From Leptobrachium leishanense (taxonomy: Eukaryota > Chordata > Amphibia > Anura > Megophryidae), in assembly GCA_009667805.1 (NCBI GenBank), contig CM019069.1, positions 97,871,204 through 97,935,203 on the forward strand: 64,000 bases of DNA. Direction: 5' to 3'. Position 1 is the first letter of the stretch, and every line of letters starts with the position of its first letter. Below the pieces are notes generated by a model. It did no database searches, had not been told where the DNA came from, and saw only the letters and a list, made by a program, of their open reading frames with translations. Position numbers and translations under genes: made by a program. Below are positions 58,273 through 64,000 of the stretch, in pieces.

Positions 58273-59700
58273 TTTTTTTAAATTTAAAGTTTTTTTATTT
58301 AGGACGAAAGGTCACAAACCGACCAGTATAAATGGCCTCGCAGGACCAAATAACAAGCTCACATCACGACATAAGAAATAAAAGGGGGAGGGGTGTCTCC
58401 AGGGAAAATTTATAAGATACACAGAATCGAGGGGGGGGGGTCTGGCCGCCAAAAAGAAAGATTCAAGGTCTCAACACGGGGGGGGGGGTTGAGGGAATAA
58501 AATAAAATGTTTCGCATATTACGGCTCAGCGAAGTCAAAGTCAGCAAATCAAGAAAGAGTCCTCAAAAGTGTCTCGAAATTCGGAACGAAAAGAGAGGGG
58601 GGTAAAAATAAATTTAAATTTCCTAAGAAAAACCGAGCTAATTAAAGGAAATGAAGGCAAAAGGGGAGGTTTTCGATGGGCGATCAGAGATATCGGTATA
58701 AAATAAAAATTTGGAGGACACTTCACCGCAAGAGGTCTTTCAGCCCGCATCCCAAAATGGTACCTCTCGTAATGCAGGGGCACCGGCATTCGCGTGGATG
58801 GCACATCGGGAAGGGTACGGGTCACGTATGATCTGCCTCCATGGCTCTCCCGGGACCGCACAACCCAATAACTGGAAACAAGGCCAGTACATCCATTCTT
58901 TGGCAGCTAGGCCTCCGCTTCCCTTTGCCTTCACCATAGACCTCACAGACGCGGTCACCTCTGTTCTCTCAGCGACCGTCAGGTCATCAGGGTCCACACA
59001 GGCAGCACTGTCTCCTCGTGACTCAGGGATCCCCCCGGTCATCCGGCAGCTCGAACCCAACTCAGAAGCCGGTCGTTTCGAAATCAGCGCTGCGCGGAAC
59101 CTCCTCCTCAATAGGATGTTTATACGCTGATCGTCCGACAAGCACCCCGGTCCTCTCCTCTTCAAACTCTGAATCTGCAGGCATCAGGCCAACCGTCAAT
59201 ACGGTCAGTAGTCTACGCCAAGAACCGCATAGAAGCGGTTTTCCGGCCTCCGCTTCAAGCACTGTTCCATGTCTGCAAACATCGCCTCCATTCTGCTCAC
59301 CGGGGGGAAAGGGCGCTCCCAGTCCTGCCACGCCGTACTCTTCCGTTCCCATCTCATCAAGGGACCTCCGTCACAGTCGGAAGATGGGGGCCCTCCATCT
59401 TCACTGCTCGCGACCAACAAGCACCCGACACAGGGGGAAGCTGGAGACCCGGCAGGCAATTCAGGGTAGGCTGCAAAATGGCTGTCAGCCAACCAGGCCC
59501 GAAAAAAAACACAGAAAATCTCAGCTGTGCCCCCGGGGGGGGGGGGACAGAAACGGGCCCCGGAGCAATTCACGTAGTAGCCAGCCCCGCAGGAAAGGGT
59601 TTTCTAGGTAGAAACTCCAGTAAAAGTTGCTGAAATCATGAAAGTCTTGTGGAGCTCCACCAGAGCACGTCTGCTTCCATGTGGTGCCGGCCACGCCCCC
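58273..59700 (-). mobile_element. Short L1-like retroelement insertion
   Basis: A 13-bp duplication, TTTTTTCACTTTT, lies at 58260-58272 and 59701-59713. Read on the minus strand it begins GGGGGCGTGGCCGGCACC, as frog and fish L1 5' ends do, and finishes in a poly-A tract (the T-run on the + strand at 58273). Minus-strand frames at 59573-59205 and 59165-58740 show no clear domain. It may be an internally deleted L1 or an ORF1-only derivative. Confidence 0.55.
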
Positions 59701-59711
59701 TTTTTTCACTT

Positions 59712-62421
59712 TTAACCCTTTTGCTGCTGAGCCATTTCACCTCTGTGTGCTGAGCTCATTTTTACCATTTTTTGCTCATGTTTAAACACTATTTGAAGTC
59801 CTGTTTTATTATACGACCCAGAGAAATTTATATATCATTTTTTTGGGCAGAATATGCCCTGCTAGAAAGCTATAACAAAAAAAAATTTGAATTTCCAAAC
59901 GTCTACACTACAGCGTGTAATTTTTTTTCCCCCCCACATTTTATCATCCGAGCCTTTTGTGGTTATTTATTCTATGGGGTACACTTGTTAAAAAAAATTA
60001 GAACTGGGAACCTGTTACTTTTATTTTTCTGAGAAATTCCATGATTTTAGCGAACCCCCCCCCCCCAAAAAAAAAAAATCATTGCATTAATAAAAAAAAT
60101 TATCATTATTATTTTTCTTATAACATAGTCATGTTTGGTATCATTGGAAAGGCCATGCTCTTAACCCTTAGCTGCCACGGATCGGGAGATATGGGGGTCA
60201 TTGCAACTGACGTCATCGCGTCTGTGCGTGATGTCAGTAGGCGGGGGGAGATCTTGGAGGCTTGGCCAACATCCTAGACGTCGGCCACCTCAGAGAGAGG
60301 ACCGCGATCCAGCCCCTAAGGGGTTAAAGACAGGCACCACTGCGAAGGGCAGACTGTGCCCTTCCTAGCGTTGCCTGCCTTTTGTCTCTACCTCTCACCC
60401 AGGGCCAGATTAAGATCTGTGGGCCTGGAGCTGAATATTTTGGTGGTCTTTTTGAATTTAGTGAAATGAAAACATATTTTAGGTTATTTAACAGTGCAGC
60501 TATGGGTAGATCTAACCAGGCAGAAAATGTGAGTAAATATTCAGATTTCAATCATTTAACACGTGTAAAGTTATTTTCCCATTTTATCATCCAAACCTTT
60601 TGTGGTTCTATATTCTATAGGGAATTTAAAAAAAAAAAAAACGTGAAATGAGAACCTGTTATTTCATTATTTTTTTGGGGTTAAAATTGTATAATTTCTC
60701 AGAAAAATGCAGTATTTCCCTTGTTTTATGAAAAATATGATTATGTATAAAATACTGTCCTTGCTCCTGTGGTAAATCGTCGCAGCTCTCAGTGTGGGAA
60801 ATGAGAAGATGAGTAACAGCATTGGTATTGCTCATTTTATACGTGACAAATGGATATCGCCATCGCTTACAAACTAAAATAATTTTCTTTTTGTTTTTTT
60901 AGATTTTACATGGTCATGTTTGGTATCAATGCAAAGACTAGACTCTGACCTCTCCAATGACCTCTCACTTGACTGAGGTGTAAAGATTAGTGACGCAGGC
61001 TTCCAAAGTACCCTCCAGTGCTCTTCGCTGCAGTGCAGCGGTTTAGGTTTTTGATGGTCTATCCGTTGTTACATCACCTCCACACTTGTTGGTAACATGA
61101 GAAGATTGTGAGTTAGTGCAGCATCATTGTCCACTATATAATTGAAAAACATTGCTGTGTTAGAATTTTTTTTTGTTACCTCACATGACCAGGTTTTATG
61201 TATCACTGGAAAGGCCTGAGCATGGCCTTTCCAATGATACCAAACATGACCCTGCAGCAGCTATGGAGTTGGAGATAGTTATCCTTTCTCTGGGCCTGTT
61301 CTGGGGAATGGGCCTGGAGCTGCTGCTCCATCAGCCCCTATGCTAATCCAGCCCTGCCCTCACCAATTGGGAGGGAGAGCGGTCCAAAGGACCACCTCTC
61401 ACTCCCCTTCAGGCACTTTCCAGGCGGTCGCTGAATGTGCGACTACCGCAACTCCCATGATCCCACAGTGAGGTCCGACATCCTGGATGTTGCCCATTAC
61501 AGTTTGCCGTTGGGGATCGAGCCACAATGCCACTTCATTGCCGAGATGATTGGACGTGCTGAGCGCATCTTCTGCACAGTAGCTGGAATATCATGGACGT
61601 GCTCAGCGCATCCATAGCCGCTAAGTGGTAAATCTGCCGCATTGCTTGTTAGGAATAATTCGACAATGTATAAAACACTGAACTTGCACCCGTCATGGAA
61701 AATGAGAAGGTGAGTAATGGGAGTGGTATTGCGTGACAAATTGACAATTATGTTGCTTTAGAACAAACCTTAAAAAAAAAATTGCCACTTTTATTTTTAC
61801 ATTGTATATGGAGATGTTTGTTATCATTAGAAAGGCCAGACTCAGACATTACAATGACACCTAACTTGACCTTGTGTGGTGTAAAGAATGGAGATACAGT
61901 GTTCCAAAATATCTCCGGTGCCCCTCGCAGCAAGTTTTCGATGAAACGATATGCAATAATGCATTATGCCATTGCCTCGACACTTGGTTGCATGGGAGAC
62001 AGAAAGGTGAACTAGTGCAGCATCATTACTTCCTTTTATAATTGAAAAGTGATCAATAGTGCTACGTTAATTTTTAGTATTTTTCTATTTTTACATAGAA
62101 CCTGGTCATGTTTATCACTGGAAAGGTTACATCTTACATGACCCTCTATATTCTATAGTTCTGGAGATACAGGTGTCCAAAGGAGTTTGGGCACTTCTTT
62201 CAAAGGGGGGGGGGGAACTCCAGATTTCCATGAGGCCTATAGGCTCCTGAGATTTAAATCTGGCCCTGGAAGGAGGGAGGTTCTGGAGGGATGGGTGACA
62301 GGATGTCCGCCCGCTGTGGGAGAAGTCTGATCGGAGCCAGATCGATGCTGGGCATGTCCTCTACAGCCTAGCAGGAAAGCGGGGGACACACTCAGCACGT
62401 CGTTAGCAGCCAAGTGGTTAA
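59712..62421. mobile_element. Cluster of TTAA elements
   Basis: TTAACCCTTTTGCTGCTGAG at 59712 pairs with the complement of TTAACCACTTGGCTGCTAAC at 62421. Further ends at 60161 (TTAACCCTTAGCTGCCACGG) and 60327 (complement of TTAACCCCTTAGGGGC), and a decayed one near 61628, suggest nested or tandem copies. The words TTTGGTATCATTGGAAAGGC (60134-60153) and CCTTTCCAATGATACCAAAC (61226-61245) recur in inverted form. No transposase. Confidence 0.55.
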
Positions 62422-63423
62422 TGGCTACAAGCACATTGAGAGCAAGTGCAGGGACTAATTACTGTAGAGTCCTGCTTTTAGGAACTCCTCCTGAAGCGGA
62501 GTTTATCTTTTGCTAATCTTCGCTTCTGCGCAGAGATAAACCCCAATAAAAAGTTAGTGACAACATCTCCAGCCCTGCTTAGTTGGTGCATTAGTGCAAC
62601 CACATTTACTTTCAGTGAAGAACAGACTGTCAGATGTTTCGGAGGTGCAGCCCTCTTCATGAATAAACAGACAACCCCTTATATACAAAATGTATAACAG
62701 GTAAGGAAGAAAAAGACAACCCCAATCACACTTGAGCCAAATAAATTAACAAGTGTATACTGATATGATCCATTGTAAGGGTCCCCCTGGACCAATCAGG
62801 AAGGGGAGACCTGACTGCTGGGACTGGCTGGACAGGTAAGTGGAGAGTGAACTGATTGGCTGCTTCTATGTGGATAGCAGGTATATAAGGTGAGGTAAAG
62901 GAGTGGCTTACCTCTTTGGATCCTGATAGTGTGGAGCAGAACTCTGTTATAGATTTTGTTGTGGAGAAATTTTATGTGGGGAATTTTGTTCTTCCTGGAC
63001 TTACAAAAGAGAAGGCGGTTAGTGTGACTGGAATAACGTCCTACGAAGCATGACCAGTTATCAATCATTCGTATTTCTTGTATATAAACTGAAAATACAA
63101 CACTTCTGCCTAGGCAAGCCTATTTTTCTGATGTGTTTCAGGAACCAATTAGAATGTGAATAGCCTTTTTGTCTTGTCTCCAGCAAGCTCCTTTAAAGAC
63201 CTGGAAGGTGTGACTGGTGAATGTAACTGCAGGATGGAGGAAATTGCCCTTTTGTTCTGCTCAGCAGGGGGGGCACTAGCTCATATGGAGGGGAAAAGCC
63301 AGTCGGAGCAGCACCACCGTGGCCAAAAGTGCATTTCAAAAGAAGCGAATATGCCATTTGATAGCTAGAGACAATTTTTTGATAATTGGTATGATACCTT
63401 TGAATTAAATTAAATAAGAAGTG
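62422..63423. other. Unclassified, with a decayed hammerhead-like motif
   Basis: On the minus strand near 62664-62630: TTCATGA, A, GAGG/CCTC around a 6-nt loop, then CGAAACATC. Two core changes. A GGTATATAAGG word at 62880-62890 could be a promoter of an element, but no transcript unit is apparent. Confidence 0.3.
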
Positions 63424-64000
63424 GGGGGGCGGAGCTGACTACAGCCAGGACAGGTCGCACTTTCTGTAGCTCCTCGACAGCGGTTTACTTTTGCGTGTTA
63501 TTTGAGACCTCCCGGCATATAACGGAGCTTTTTAGGGCTGGATGGTGTCCTTGCTGCGGGTTTCCAGGTGTCGGGTGTGAGATCTCATAGTTTGGACCAC
63601 CTAGAAGGGGATTACCTTCTTTGGGCCTACACACGCGGCCTCGCACCGGCGGCAATCTTACACGGCAGCGTCCTCAGTGGTCTCGTCGCCAACTGCTTCT
63701 GCTGCTGCTGCGGACATCATTCTAGATGGGGAAGAAGCCTGCAAAGAAGCCCAACCCGGCGGAGGGCCCCCGCCAGCAGGACATCCGCGAATCCTTGGGG
63801 GCGAGACCGCGCAGGTCGGAGTGCGGACTTGTCACCTCGTACGCAGCACACTTACGGCTCCTCGGATGAGGACCGAGGCCTGCAGCAGGAAGCCGGAGAC
63901 GGCTCACTCGGGGCTCAGATGACTGGGGCTCCCCCAGTGCAGGGACATTGCTCATCTACTGGGCACAGACGCAGAGCGTCTGAGGAACAAGACCCACCCG
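63424..64000 (+). mobile_element. L1 LINE 5' end with ORF1 start (runs off window)
   Basis: The 5' UTR starts GGGGGGGCGGAGCTGACTAC. An ATG at 63726 opens MGKKPAKKPNPAEGPRQQDI, typical of the lysine-rich start of L1 ORF1p, followed by a DIRESLGA motif. The frame stops at 63867. The continuation (SSDEDRGLQQEAGDGSLG, GAPPVQGHC) is in another frame, so one indel separates them. The element continues past the window. Confidence 0.6.

Noticed and set aside
58711..59611. Frames of 139 and 197 codons on the + strand
   Set aside because: Opposite strand of the GC-rich L1-like insertion, without recognised domains.

Overview
The window looks like a frog (anuran amphibian) chromosome segment. It holds one vertebrate multi-exon gene spread over 36 kb of transposon-packed DNA. 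The repeat set fits an amphibian: T2/Kolobok MITEs with TTAA target sites, TTAACC-ended elements, several Tc1 families, hAT MITEs with 8-bp target duplications, CR1, L2-like and L1 LINEs, a gammaretrovirus-like endogenous retrovirus (ERV) and hammerhead-type ribozyme motifs. I did not identify the species.

The host gene is BFAR (bifunctional apoptosis regulator), on the + strand. Seven coding exons can be joined in phase: 17944-18194, 40851-41055, 41377-41546, 46989-47133, 49712-49882, 51566-51768 and 53741-53933. They encode 445 residues: a RING finger, a transmembrane segment, a SAM domain and a multi-pass C-terminus. No non-coding first exon was recognised. The donor of intron 3 reads GC, not GT.

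Layout. 1-1937: hAT-type MITEs full of palindromes and a 21-bp minisatellite, one nested in another. 1946-6365: unclassified repeats and a Tc1 element that carries its own insertion. 6366-17171: a minus-strand ERV with two LTRs, broken gag and pol, no visible env, and several later insertions. Between its RNase H and integrase pieces lies an intronless, frameshifted OGFr (opioid growth factor receptor) conserved region. 17172-17876: an L2-like remnant, then the first recognised BFAR exon. 18195-40850 (BFAR intron 1 of the coding part): four Tc1 copies, TTAA elements, L2-like LINE pieces, a head-to-head pair of hammerhead-bearing repeats, a near-perfect 1.17-kb palindrome with two hammerhead motifs at its centre, antisense L1 pieces and a hAT element with two passengers. 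41056-53740: the remaining BFAR introns with a fold-back element, a CR1, a Tc1, a tRNA-derived SINE and smaller repeats. 53934-64000: 3' flank with Tc1, a short retroelement insertion, a cluster of TTAA elements and the 5' end of a + strand L1.

Only BFAR looks like a working gene. Every transposase, reverse transcriptase and retroviral reading frame I inspected is frameshifted, interrupted or truncated. The main leads are the OGFr-like insert in the ERV, the family of hammerhead-like motifs with covarying stems, the palindrome built from two of them, and the GC-AG intron.
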